A stretch of 46,949 nucleotides of DNA from Patescibacteria group bacterium (GTDB lineage: Bacteria > Patescibacteriota > Gracilibacteria > Peribacterales > Peribacteraceae), in NCBI GenBank assembly GCA_018814875.1, contig JAHIYH010000027.1, positions 1 to 46,949 on the forward strand. Reading direction: 5' to 3'. The position numbers were made by a program, and so were the translations under genes. Positions 1 through 8,136 of this stretch are shown here, in pieces (the stretch's first letter is position 1; every line of letters starts with the position of its first letter). Under the pieces are notes generated by a model. It was not told where the DNA came from, searched no databases, and saw nothing but the letters and a program-made list of their open reading frames with translations.

Positions 1-1
1 A

Positions 2-100
2 CCAAATCAGGCTGCAAGAGAGTTTCAAGAAGCGAGATTGAATGTTCTCAAGATTGCTCTGGATTCTTCTGCTACACTCTCCTCGTCCTGTGATTCTTAA
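2..100 (+). CDS. 3' end of an unknown CDS (partial)
   Basis: The second forward frame is open from the window edge to a TAA at 98-100, giving a 32-residue tail that begins PNQAAREFQEARLNVL and looks like an amphipathic helix. The other two forward frames stop early or read as cysteine-rich nonsense. The gene would run convergently with the giant gene on the minus strand. Too short to assign a family, and it could be chance. Confidence 0.35.
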   Translation, partial: PNQAAREFQEARLNVLKIALDSSATLSSSCDS

Positions 101-167
101 AGACTCTTCTACAGGCTCATTATTGGATTAGAAAATGCTGGAAAGGATGTATTCAATACTAGATGTT

Positions 168-3100
168 TCAATTTCCCTTTTTATATTCCTTCGCTAAATC
201 ATTGATAGTTTTGTCGTCTCCAATATTCCCATCTCCCACAAAAGAATCTCCATATTGATGTAGCTTTTCTTTGAACTCCTGCATCTTTGCTGGATTTTCC
301 AGAATGGCATTCTCCAATTCTTTTAGGAAATAAGGAATAGATTTAGCTATATTTGCTGACAGCTCTTTATTGTGTGCATTTTTCCCGACAGACAATCCGA
401 CGAAGTTATTAGCTTTGATATCATTTTCCTCTTTTCTTTCCGGGTTTACGCTATCGTTGATGCGCTCCCACGCAGCATTATCAATGAATGGTATGATTTG
501 ATTCATAAAGCCGCTCATTGCATTTCTATAGTCTCCAACAGACTTGCCCGAACTTCCACAAACAGGAACTTGATTGTCAATTTCATATTCTGTTAATTGA
601 GGGCGTTGTTTCCCATCATATCCATTGCGCGTCAGAAGATTATCCGAATAGATGTAAGCACCAATAGTTTGAATTAGATCATGCACATCTGCTTTAGAAA
701 CACGATCATTCCCCATTTCTTTATTTTCGATTTCCAGAAGGGTGGCATAGGTTTTAAATTTCATATTGTAGCCAACATATCCATTTTTTACCGCTTCCTG
801 AGAAAGTTTTTGTCTGGATCCTCCAAGCGGCAGGTACCAGTCGTCGATGGCCCCCCAACCAAGTTCAGGAAGGAAGTATGGAATGTCATCGTGGTCAATT
901 TTTTCACCAACCTTGCTTTGTGCTTTTCTAAGACGTTCTTTAACTGCTTTTTCGCGTGCAATTTCCAATCGAATGAACAAAGTAGTTTTACTCCCCGGTT
1001 TATATCCTCCTTCATCAATGCGTTCACCTAATCTTATGACGGATTCTAAATCATTATTCTTCTGATAGAAGTAGTCGATGAACGGGAAAATCATGAGAAT
1101 ATCACCACCTTCTCCTGCCATAACACGCAAACGGTCGATAGAAAGAAGCCCATATCGTACTCCCTGTATCAGATAGTAAAACTTGTCTTCCATACTCATC
1201 TTTCCGTTACGAATTGAATAGTGAAGAACTTCTTCGTATAGATGTGGATTTACATCTTCAGGAATGGCACTACCTCTTTTTCTGGCTTCTACAAATAGTT
1301 TGAGCTGGCGTTGTAATTCACTTGCAAGACCGCCGGCAAGATTAGCAAGCTGGTCTGTTGTGTCTGTGAATTTCTTTTTGCCACTTTCCACTCCGCCATC
1401 GTTTGCGCGTTTCCAGTTGTAAAAAAGATCCTTGTCGTTCCAGATATCGGAAATGAGTTTTAGCAGCCACTTATCACGCAAAACGTCATCATCTTTGCAA
1501 GGACCGGAAGGCATTTTGTAGTGTGAGAGTGAATTGAGTTTTTCCCAGAAGCCTTGGCTATTTAAGTCTAATCGCCCACGCTCAGAAAGTTCTTCGCAGA
1601 GAGCTTTGGTTTCATCTTTGCTTTTGTTTTGCTTACTTTCTAGCCTCGCCATCAGTTCGTAGCTATCTAGGTTTTTTAGCGGATCGCGCCAATTTTTCAC
1701 TTCTTCCTGTTCAGAAGCTTGATCACGGCGTTTAAATTCATGCTTGAGCCTACCTGCATAAGGCACCCACGATGGTATCCATCCTGTGATAATCATACCT
1801 GCCTGTGCCTGAGCTGATTCTCCACGGCGTTTCCATGTACGTGCAATATCTTCGCCGATTGATTTCCCGATGTTTATCAGATCCATGATGCTCAGAAGTG
1901 GCAAGTCTCCATAGCGAATCATATCGATGATATTTTTGCGGTGAGTCGTCGCCTCTGTAACCTTTGATAAATCGACATTTCTTAGATTTTTTAGTCCTTT
2001 TTCCCACCATTCTGCCTTTTTTTTGAATTGTTCAATAGCAGTTAGCGTATCTGAAATATGTCCATCTGCTTGTGCTTGTTCAATCTTTTCTGTTACGAAA
2101 CGATCCATGTCTATAAGATCCTGTTCCACTGAAACTTTTCCGGTGACATTATTTATGATTGGCAAAGCAGTTACTTGACCTCCGTTGTATTCCTGATGCT
2201 CTTTGAAGAATGATCTTACCATGTGAATAGTGCGGTGATACTCGCGGATTTTTTGGTTGGTATCTATTTCTGATGAGGCTGAAGTGGATGTCTCGTCATA
2301 GCCATCATCAGTAGAGTAGAGCTCCTGCTCCATTATTTCTTGTACATTTGAACGTGTCTTGTTGATCGTCTGGTCTATCAGATGTTTATCAATGCCACGG
2401 AATAAAGTGATCTCTTCCGGACTATAATTTCCTGTTCGATTTGCATCTACCCAGCTTGCATGCTTAGAGAGAAGTTCATCGATTAGATAATCATGATAAA
2501 ACGGATTGTCTTTATCAACAGTAACCATCCAGCGCTCTCCTTGTTTTTCTAGTAAAGATTGGAAAGTATCTCCTTCCAGCGATTCAGTGTCGATCTTTGT
2601 TCCAAGTGTGGCATATATATCTATGAGTAATCCAGTTAGCACTCCTGAACGTCGTATCAGAATATCCAGCAAGGCATGACCTTGCTCATGTTTTAGAGTG
2701 CGTATGTATTTTTCACTAGTCTTATCCACTGTTCCGTCAGGCTTCTTGGGCAACCTAGATGCATTCAGGTAGATAGTCCCATCTTTGCCAATTATGTAAC
2801 AGCCTACGGTCTTATCTGTTTTTGTATATTTCTTATATTCTTCAGCTTCAAGTACTTTAACAAGGCTTGGTTTTTCGTGGAGATTTTTTGCATATTTGTA
2901 ACAATTTTGAAGCATGATTACTCGATCGCGAGCTTCGTAGACATTTGCATTTGATTTCCTGCGCATTTTTTTTATCTCTTCGATTTCATCTTTAAGTCCA
3001 TTTCTGACAGGGGATATAGTGCATACAGTGTGATCAAAGTATTCGCATATTTTACCGTCAGGACCTTCGGGGAATAATTCTTTCTCTATGTTCGCCAGTT

Positions 3101-4892
3101 CTTTGGAAACGTTGTCCCATTCTTTTGATTTAGTTGGGCTGAGTGTTTCCTGTCTTGGCTTTCGCAGTTCTTGCTCCAATTGTGATCGTACAGAATGTGA
3201 TTGCAAAGACATGAGAATCGTTTTAATCCGAACATGTACATCAATTAATCGGTAAACAAGATCATGATCATCTGGATTTAGATTCCCATTTCTAAGGCGT
3301 TGTGCCAAAGCAATTATCTCGTCACATTGTCCGTCTTGGAGAATCTTTCTGATTAATGGTTTGTTTTCTGGTACATCATATTTATCAGCCAATTCTTTTA
3401 GCACGTCGATAGTTGATTGATGATCTTTTCGTTCATCTCCGAGAATTGCATGTAGCCATCCTTCATTACCTTCATTCACTTCATTTTTCTGAGCATTGGA
3501 AATGCTTTCAGCCAGGTTTGTAAGTTGGTCGAGAGTTTGATTTGCATCTGTAAGATAGTTCTCATCTTCAGGTGGTAAAGCATTTTCTTCTTTATCTTCT
3601 TTTAAACGTAACGCTATCTCAATCGGAGACAGTTGTTCTCCTATTTCGTGGTAGAGAGCGGCAGTGCTTGTTCCAAATGCAGCATAAATCTTCTCGTCTG
3701 AGTGCGGATCACGCATTTCGGGTGGGACCGCTCTGTTGATAACATTATCCGCTTGTTTGCCCAATAAATTTGCTCCCTGTTGGATAAGCGCATCAAGATG
3801 ATTTCGTAGCATCAGGCTCTGTGATTCAAGTTTTCCAATAGTTTCTTGAGCGTTGAAGTCCGAAGATGCATTTTTATCAAATCCGTACGTTTCACTATCT
3901 CGCATGCCCAAAAAACCCTTGCGATCAAAAAATGATTTCTTCAAGCGTTGCAGTAACGCAGGTCTGGTGAAATTGCCAGTTACATGATCTTTGTGTGTCC
4001 ATTTATCTGTTCTACTTTCTTCCCTGATTTTATCTTTCCATTTTGCCCATACACGTTTAATGGCTCGTCCGGCTTCGTCGAGTTCTTCGTCACCTTCCGG
4101 CACTTCGGGGAGAGTGAATGTGGCATCAATGGATTCTGAGCTTATAATTCTCTCTCTGAGAGCAGAATCAATGTTCATAGGACTATCTTCAAGCCAAGAT
4201 TCAAAGCTCATAGGATTAGGCCGTTCCTTAAGTTGCTTATCCAGATCCTCAATCTTTTTCATATCCAGTGTTGTGATATTCAGATTGCCTGATAAGGGTT
4301 TTCCAAGTTTCTTTTCCAGTATGGCGAGATATCTTTTGTATTGTTTTAATCTCTCATCCACTGCGTAACATAAATTCAATACGGTTTGCGGATTAGTAAG
4401 AGCTTCTTGAATAATTTCCTGAAGTTCGTGATCATCTGAATCTTTTGGATTTCTGTCGAGATGTTGAATAATTTGCGTTGCAAGCGACTTGCGTTCATCA
4501 AATCTATTATTCATCCACTTACGTGCAACGAGCTTCATTCTATCTTCCTGTTCGGATGACATATAGTCACCGGAAAGAAAACTGAGAAGTACCGCAGGAG
4601 ATTGTGTAACCATCTCAGGACACTGCGAGAGAACATTAGGACTGTTGCTTAATATTTCTCTGCGCGTTTTATCCATCTGTTCGTCCGGTACATTTTGGGA
4701 ATTTCCAAGTTTAGCTGGTTGGTCAGGAGCGTTTTCTATCGAATTGATTAGTTTATCATCATCATTTTTTGCAAAGAATGCCTCCCGCCTTTCTCTGGAA
4801 GGGGAGTTGGAATATGCAAAGTGATCCATGCAGTTGTGGTGCATGGGGTCAAAGTTTACAAATTCGAGAAATCTTGTCAAATATCTTTTCAT
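168..4892 (-). CDS. Giant unknown protein with a zincin-like HEQGH motif
   Basis: About 1574 residues from the ATG at 4892. The frame stays open to a GTG at 4952, and another ATG lies at 4844, four bases after the stop of the upstream gene, so the start is uncertain. No family recognised. The chain is hydrophilic, helical and charged, with no signal peptide or clear membrane span, so cytoplasmic by appearance. Numbered from codon 4952, HEQGH lies at residues 755-759 and fits the HExxH zinc-binding helix of metallopeptidases. About 65 residues later, YLIDELLSKHASW supplies a glutamate in an ExxxxHA helix where gluzincins carry their third ligand. That suggests a peptidase domain embedded in a long helical scaffold, but this is inference from motifs only. 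The gene overlaps or abuts the upstream small membrane protein gene, which suggests one operon. Confidence 0.8.
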   Translation of the reverse strand: MKRYLTRFLEFVNFDPMHHNCMDHFAYSNSPSRERREAFFAKNDDDKLINSIENAPDQPAKLGNSQNVPDEQMDKTRREILSNSPNVLSQCPEMVTQSPAVLLSFLSGDYMSSEQEDRMKLVARKWMNNRFDERKSLATQIIQHLDRNPKDSDDHELQEIIQEALTNPQTVLNLCYAVDERLKQYKRYLAILEKKLGKPLSGNLNITTLDMKKIEDLDKQLKERPNPMSFESWLEDSPMNIDSALRERIISSESIDATFTLPEVPEGDEELDEAGRAIKRVWAKWKDKIREESRTDKWTHKDHVTGNFTRPALLQRLKKSFFDRKGFLGMRDSETYGFDKNASSDFNAQETIGKLESQSLMLRNHLDALIQQGANLLGKQADNVINRAVPPEMRDPHSDEKIYAAFGTSTAALYHEIGEQLSPIEIALRLKEDKEENALPPEDENYLTDANQTLDQLTNLAESISNAQKNEVNEGNEGWLHAILGDERKDHQSTIDVLKELADKYDVPENKPLIRKILQDGQCDEIIALAQRLRNGNLNPDDHDLVYRLIDVHVRIKTILMSLQSHSVRSQLEQELRKPRQETLSPTKSKEWDNVSKELANIEKELFPEGPDGKICEYFDHTVCTISPVRNGLKDEIEEIKKMRRKSNANVYEARDRVIMLQNCYKYAKNLHEKPSLVKVLEAEEYKKYTKTDKTVGCYIIGKDGTIYLNASRLPKKPDGTVDKTSEKYIRTLKHEQGHALLDILIRRSGVLTGLLIDIYATLGTKIDTESLEGDTFQSLLEKQGERWMVTVDKDNPFYHDYLIDELLSKHASWVDANRTGNYSPEEITLFRGIDKHLIDQTINKTRSNVQEIMEQELYSTDDGYDETSTSASSEIDTNQKIREYHRTIHMVRSFFKEHQEYNGGQVTALPIINNVTGKVSVEQDLIDMDRFVTEKIEQAQADGHISDTLTAIEQFKKKAEWWEKGLKNLRNVDLSKVTEATTHRKNIIDMIRYGDLPLLSIMDLINIGKSIGEDIARTWKRRGESAQAQAGMIITGWIPSWVPYAGRLKHEFKRRDQASEQEEVKNWRDPLKNLDSYELMARLESKQNKSKDETKALCEELSERGRLDLNSQGFWEKLNSLSHYKMPSGPCKDDDVLRDKWLLKLISDIWNDKDLFYNWKRANDGGVESGKKKFTDTTDQLANLAGGLASELQRQLKLFVEARKRGSAIPEDVNPHLYEEVLHYSIRNGKMSMEDKFYYLIQGVRYGLLSIDRLRVMAGEGGDILMIFPFIDYFYQKNNDLESVIRLGERIDEGGYKPGSKTTLFIRLEIAREKAVKERLRKAQSKVGEKIDHDDIPYFLPELGWGAIDDWYLPLGGSRQKLSQEAVKNGYVGYNMKFKTYATLLEIENKEMGNDRVSKADVHDLIQTIGAYIYSDNLLTRNGYDGKQRPQLTEYEIDNQVPVCGSSGKSVGDYRNAMSGFMNQIIPFIDNAAWERINDSVNPERKEENDIKANNFVGLSVGKNAHNKELSANIAKSIPYFLKELENAILENPAKMQEFKEKLHQYGDSFVGDGNIGDDKTINDLAKEYKKGN

Positions 4893-5334
4893 GATAATTT
4901 GGATTTTCGGGAATAAATCCCGATATAACCGCGCGTAACTGAGCAATATCACCGTTTCTGATAGAAATGATGATGTTGTCTTTCATTCGTTCTTTGCGAT
5001 GAATTTGTAGCTGAGAATAGGCGGGAGTGTCTACAATCCAGAATGTGTCCACTTTTGACCATGGAACAAATTCTCCTTCGAAATACACTCCATCACCTTG
5101 AATACGAATTGTTTTTTCTACTTCTTCTTTGCGATGCACATAGATATAAAGCCCAATAGCCAAAACGAGTACACCCGTAAATGTCCATGCTCCTGTTGCT
5201 AAGCTATAGAAAAGTATTAAGAGTGCTACAACGATTGCACAGATATACCACTTTTTTGTGCGTACTGGCTCAGGTGTTACAGGGGCCGTCCATGTGAGGA
5301 GAGTTTCTCCTTGTGGTTGGGTGTTTGTGTTCAT
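4849..5334 (-). CDS. Small membrane protein, two helices plus PH-like cytoplasmic part
   Basis: 161 residues from the ATG at 5334 (MNTNTQPQGE); a TTG at 5349 would add five residues. Two hydrophobic segments (WYICAIVVALLILFYSLATG and FTGVLVLAIGLYIYV) lie at roughly residues 30-70. They are followed by a soluble half with alternating strands (IRIQGDGVYFEGEFVPW, LQIHRKERMKDNIIISI) and a C-terminal helix. This layout resembles the bacterial PH-like proteins common in CPR genomes, but I cannot name a family. It sits directly upstream of, and nearly overlaps, the giant HEQGH protein gene, so co-transcription is likely. Confidence 0.75.
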   Translation of the reverse strand: MNTNTQPQGETLLTWTAPVTPEPVRTKKWYICAIVVALLILFYSLATGAWTFTGVLVLAIGLYIYVHRKEEVEKTIRIQGDGVYFEGEFVPWSKVDTFWIVDTPAYSQLQIHRKERMKDNIIISIRNGDIAQLRAVISGFIPENPNYHEKIFDKISRICKL

Positions 5335-5450
5335 GTGTTTGTGTGTCAATAGTTCGATAGACTCACCACAAGTGAATCCTCTTATTATAGCGGAAAAAGC
5401 GGGTTTGATCTATTTGGAGAGATTGCTATTTGCTGGATATATTTTCCAAT

Positions 5451-5515
5451 ATGGTTCGGGCTCGGGCTGGGAAGAAAAATGCCTAGACCTAGCCCAAAAC
5501 CCTAACCCTAACCAT
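5451..5515. repeat. Iterated-unit inverted repeat at the comF-like stop
   Basis: The left arm (5451-5470) is built of TCGGGC-like units. The right arm (5484-5515) reads CCTAACCCTAACCAT. ATGGTT and AACCAT close the outer ends. The TAG stop of the ComF-like gene lies inside the right arm. The resemblance to CCCTAA telomere repeats is superficial. Confidence 0.5.
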
Positions 5516-6140
5516 GAGCCACCACCCATCCTTCAACCCGCTCAACTCCAGCCTGTTTCAATGCTTTAGCACATTCATCCATCGTTGCTCCGGTTGTAGC
5601 TAGATCATCAATCATAATTACTCTGAGCGGGGGATTAATAGAAGTACATCGAAAAGCATCCTTCAGTGCCACTAGTCTTTCGGATCTTGTCCTTCCTACT
5701 TGATGTCCGGTTGGTCGAATTCGTTTAACCAAATTCTGAACAGGAATATTAAGTTTCGCCCCAACAATGTTTGAAAGTAATTCAGATTGATTAAACCCGC
5801 GTGAAAATCTTCTAGACCAATGCAATGGGACAGGGCAGAGGACTGCATCTTTGAGATCGGGAGTTGCTTTGATCATCAGCTCAGCAAGGTCATCTGCAAG
5901 TGAGCGTACACGTTTGAATTTGAAAGTATGAATTGCCTTTTTAAGTAGCGGGCAATTGGGGTAATTGCTTCCGGCGTAAATGCAGTCGATAGATTCGAGA
6001 CCTCTTGCCTGCAGTTGCCCCTTCTTTTCAATGACGGGTGAAGATGCCAACTGTTTTCGTTCCTCATCTGTAATCCACTCACCGGCTTCTCCTGTAAGGG
6101 AGGTGCGGGGGAAGAGGAGGTCGAGGAGGCTTGTTAACAT
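5508..6140 (-). CDS. ComF-family phosphoribosyltransferase-like protein
   Basis: 210 residues. The C-terminal part carries the PRPP-binding loop IDDLATTGATMDECAKAL (about residues 176-194), the hallmark of type I phosphoribosyltransferases. CPVPLHWSRRFSRGFNQSE and the following GHQVGRTRSER match the ComFC pattern. The N-terminal LLDLLFPRTS block is where ComF proteins normally carry a four-cysteine zinc finger; here the cysteines are missing. ComF proteins are associated with DNA uptake in competent bacteria, though their enzymatic role is unclear. The gene ends inside an inverted repeat. A -10-like TACGAT lies 8 bp before the ATG, with no Shine-Dalgarno sequence. Confidence 0.85.
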   Translation of the reverse strand: MLTSLLDLLFPRTSLTGEAGEWITDEERKQLASSPVIEKKGQLQARGLESIDCIYAGSNYPNCPLLKKAIHTFKFKRVRSLADDLAELMIKATPDLKDAVLCPVPLHWSRRFSRGFNQSELLSNIVGAKLNIPVQNLVKRIRPTGHQVGRTRSERLVALKDAFRCTSINPPLRVIMIDDLATTGATMDECAKALKQAGVERVEGWVVAHG

Positions 6141-6202
6141 AGCTGGTGATCGTACGCTACTAAAAGTGAATAGTTAATCATTCAATAAACTCATGACAAG
6201 TA

Positions 6203-6232
6203 GTTAAAAGTTAATAGTTAATAGTTAATAGT
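6203..6232. repeat. Period-7 tandem tract (AGTTAAT)
   Basis: About four iterations of a 7-bp AGTTAAT-like unit. No complementary arm is visible nearby. The unit length matches the inverted-repeat arms seen elsewhere, so it may be a half element. Confidence 0.5.
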
Positions 6233-6272
6233 GAAAAAGTCTGAACCGCAGATGGCGCTGATGGCGCAGATT

Positions 6273-6424
6273 GTCTGAATCACAGATGACCAGCCTTCGC
6301 CTCTTGGCTACGGCTTGGCAGGCGCAGATTGAACGGATTACACGGATTCTTATTTTATGAAGCACCAAATCTAATCGAAATAATCCGTGTAATCCGCTTA
6401 ATCCATTTAATCCGTGATTCAGAC
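6273..6424. repeat. Period-9 inverted repeat with a nested REP-like insert
   Basis: Outer arms GTCTGAATCAC (6273-6283) and GTGATTCAGAC (6414-6424) are exact complements. Inner arms CGGATTACACGGATT (6334-6348) and AATCCGTGTAATCCG (6382-6396) are also exact. Both arms iterate a 9-bp GGATTnnnn unit; the right arm has one unit more than the left. A GC-rich REP-like segment interrupts the left arm at about 6288-6325. Confidence 0.8.
6288..6325. repeat. GC-rich REP-like hairpin
   Basis: The segment starts CCAGCCTTCGCC and ends GGCTACGGCTTGGCAGG. Related sequences occur at 20615-20655 (minus orientation) and, more diverged, at 37440-37477. CAGAT occurs on both sides, as a short target duplication would. 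No transposase is present in the window. Confidence 0.5.
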
Positions 6425-6449
6425 GTGTGTGAAATTATGACAGAGAAAA

Positions 6450-6532
6450 GTCTGAACTAAGATTTAAAGGATTAAAGGATTAGCATGACTAATCCTGTCC
6501 ATCCTTTAATCCTGTGAATCCTAGTTCCAGAC
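6450..6532. repeat. Inverted repeat with ~9-bp AGGATTnnn units
   Basis: The left arm (6450-6482) begins GTCTGAACTAAGATT. The right arm (6491-6532) ends CCTAGTTCCAGAC, its imperfect complement. Both arms iterate AGGATTAAA-like units. It lies between another such element and tRNA-Val, with no gene between. Confidence 0.7.
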
Positions 6533-6681
6533 AATGCGTAATCAGACAATGGAGCCTGTAATACAATGTACCCTAAATGTAGGACAATGTAATACATGGC
6601 GGCTGGGGGCATGTCATTTTTGTGTCCATCATGTCTTGTTGGACGTCTAGAACGTTGGTACTCTCTCTCAGCTTCTTTGAA

Positions 6682-6758
6682 GGGCAATTAGCTCAGTTGG
6701 TTAGAGCGCCTCGTTGACATCGAGGAGGTCACTGGTTCGAATCCAGTATTGCCCACCA
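6682..6758 (+). tRNA. tRNA-Val (anticodon GAC)
   Basis: 77 bases including an encoded CCA. The acceptor GGGCAAT pairs with ATTGCCC, followed by A73 and CCA. The anticodon stem CCTCG/CGAGG encloses TTGACAT, anticodon GAC at 6716-6718. The T arm is ACTGG-TTCGAAT-CCAGT. The following accessory stretch (6.77-9.2 kb) carries repeats whose core resembles this tRNA's 3' end. Confidence 0.97.
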
Positions 6759-6771
6759 TTCGTCACTTCGC

Positions 6772-6810
6772 ACTTAACTTCGTTCAGCACAGCCCATCAT
6801 CAACACAAAC
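6772..6810 (+). repeat. Cassette-boundary repeat, copy A
   Basis: The first of four related ~35-bp direct repeats. Its core AGCCCATCATCAACACAAAC matches copy D closely (27 of 35 bases over the aligned block) and copy C in 22 of 28. It lies 13 bp after tRNA-Val. Confidence 0.6.
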
Positions 6811-6828
6811 AACCGCTTACTTTACAAA

Positions 6829-6861
6829 ATAAAGCCCCACACATCCCTGTATGAGGCTTTG
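6829..6861 (-). terminator. Intrinsic terminator, minus strand
   Basis: Read on the minus strand, AAAGCCTCA and TGGGGCTTT form a 9-bp stem with one G-T pair, followed by ATTTTG. It lies about 30 bp after the stop of the broken small ORF, which supports a real minus-strand transcript. Confidence 0.6.
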
Positions 6862-6892
6862 AGTCTGAAATTTCGATCACGACGTAGATCGC

Positions 6893-7084
6893 CTAGGGAG
6901 ACCAAGTGTCTTCTGAACTGCTTGAGATACTCGGCTTGCGATTTCTGATGTCGCGAATCTGCTGCTGAGCATTTTGAATTGTGCTCAGCGCAGTATCCTT
7001 TTCCGATCCTTCGTATCGCTTGTACTTTTCGATGTGCTCTCGAATCGTACCACGATGACTGTCGACAGCTCGTTGCTAGTCCAT
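6893..7084 (-). pseudogene. Small ORF interrupted by TAG at codon 3
   Basis: An ATG at 7084 preceded by AGAGGT is followed by GAC and TAG, after which the frame stays open for 60 codons to a TAG at 6893-6895. The product would be MD*QRAVDSHRGTIREHI, continuing with a charged helix and ending SSSSEDTWSP. Composition looks like real protein and a good terminator follows. No other start codon exists after the TAG. No family recognised. It could be a recently killed gene, a readthrough case, or have an unconventional start. Confidence 0.4.
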
Positions 7085-7157
7085 TTTAACCTCTACTTTC
7101 AAAAAGTGTAGAAACAACAGGGAACAAGAAGTCTTTCCGCGAATCTCCTCCTTTCTG

Positions 7158-7214
7158 CTAGGAAATGAATGGAGTTGTCAAAGAGCGCATTTCAGACCCA
7201 GCCTGCATGTGCAT
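7158..7214 (-). CDS. Possible 18-residue leader peptide
   Basis: MHMQAGSEMRSLTTPFIS starts at an ATG (7214) with GGAG six bases upstream, one of the few good Shine-Dalgarno spacings in this window. It lies between the minus-strand promoter at 7244-7273 and the broken small ORF. A second strong purine tract, AAAGGAGGAG (about 7145-7155), follows it without an ATG. Very short, so it may be chance. Confidence 0.25.
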   Translation of the reverse strand: MHMQAGSEMRSLTTPFIS

Positions 7215-7243
7215 TTCTGGCTCCTTCTTATAGGAAGAAACTA

Positions 7244-7273
7244 ACAATACCTCTTTTTTTTTGCTATAGTCAA
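7244..7273 (-). promoter_or_regulatory. Candidate promoter for the minus-strand small ORF
   Basis: On the minus strand, TTGACT (7268-7273) and TATTGT (7244-7249) are separated by 18 bp. The transcript would run through the small ORFs to the terminator at about 6830. Confidence 0.45.
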
Positions 7274-7326
7274 ACTGTTTGATTACGATTTATTCTGTTC
7301 ATTGGAGTTAAGTTTCTGGTTTATTT

Positions 7327-7863
7327 ATGTCCATTCATACCCCTTCAAGTAAAGGCGAATTACGTCAAAAAAAATCAAACAAGAATGAGTTTGTACAACT
7401 TACACGATCTCCTATTTACATAGTTTTAGATAATTTGAAATCAGCATATAACGTGGGTTCGATGTTTCGTCTTTCGGATGCATTACTTGTTTCCAAGATG
7501 TATCTATGTGGAAAAACAATTTTACCTCCAAACTATAAAATTAAAACAACATCACGAGGAACTGAACGATGGGTACCATGGGAGCATCGAAAATCCACTA
7601 TCGAGACAGTGCAAGAATTGAAAGAAGCCGGAGTGTATATTCTCTGTGCTGAGATATGTTCAAATAGTATTGATTACAAGAAAATCAAACCTTCATTTCC
7701 AGTATGTCTAATACTTGGAAGAGAATATGATGGAATTTCACCAGAAGTATTGGATTTGGCTGATTGTATTGTATCTTTGCCAATTTTTGGAATGACCAAT
7801 TCATTAAACGTGGCTACAACTGCAAGTGTTTTACTTTATGAACTTCATCAAATGACCAGTTAG
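7327..7863 (+). CDS. SpoU/TrmH-type RNA 2'-O-methyltransferase
   Basis: 178 residues, the size of a minimal SPOUT methyltransferase without an N-terminal RNA-binding domain. Motif 1 is NLKSAYNVGSMFRLSDA (about residues 36-52), motif 2 CLILGREYDGISPEVLDLAD and motif 3 LPIFGMTNSLNVATTASVLL near the C-terminus. These form the knotted SAM site of TrmH/TrmL/RlmB-like enzymes, which methylate the 2'-OH of a ribose in tRNA or rRNA; the exact target cannot be read from sequence. The gene is visibly A/T-richer than its chromosomal neighbours and lies in the repeat-bounded accessory stretch beside tRNA-Val, which suggests transfer. Start ATG at 7327 without a Shine-Dalgarno. Confidence 0.88.
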   Translation: MSIHTPSSKGELRQKKSNKNEFVQLTRSPIYIVLDNLKSAYNVGSMFRLSDALLVSKMYLCGKTILPPNYKIKTTSRGTERWVPWEHRKSTIETVQELKEAGVYILCAEICSNSIDYKKIKPSFPVCLILGREYDGISPEVLDLADCIVSLPIFGMTNSLNVATTASVLLYELHQMTS

Positions 7864-7939
7864 AATTCTGAAGCAGTTTTCTAAAAATATCTCAACTACG
7901 ATTGGCAGTCCATAGAAAGCGGAGGATGGTAGGAGGACT

Positions 7940-7975
7940 AGTTCTAACTTTTTCTATTACAGTCCACAATAAATT
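7940..7975 (+). repeat. Cassette-boundary repeat, copy B
   Basis: Begins AGTTCTAACTTT, then TTCTATTACAGTCCACAAT. Matches copy C at about 28 of 34 positions without gaps. Copies B and C directly flank the MazF-like gene. Confidence 0.7.
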
Positions 7976-8136
7976 CTAATTTTGCTCTGGAAAGGTCATT
8001 TTAGTCGAGATATGTGCTTTTAAAGTCAGATTATATTAATCTATATATAGACAATAAATAGATGGTCATATACAATAGAAGTACAAATTCCTTCGGGACC
8101 ACCCCACGCAAGTGGGGGTTAAAAAGTTGGAAAGGA

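Noticed and set aside
5493-5515. CCCTAA telomere-like repeat
   Set aside because: Only about two units; it is the arm of an iterated inverted repeat and contains the stop of a gene.
6759-7326. A structured RNA such as tmRNA or RNase P
   Set aside because: Promoter and terminator delimit a ~400-nt transcript, but no tRNA-like ends or RNase P core motifs are present, and the interior reads as protein.
7864-8136. A gene between the methyltransferase and the MazF-like gene
   Set aside because: A/T-rich with no convincing frame. It holds boundary repeat B and a CCCCAC/GTGGGG hairpin (about 8101-8117) without a U tract.
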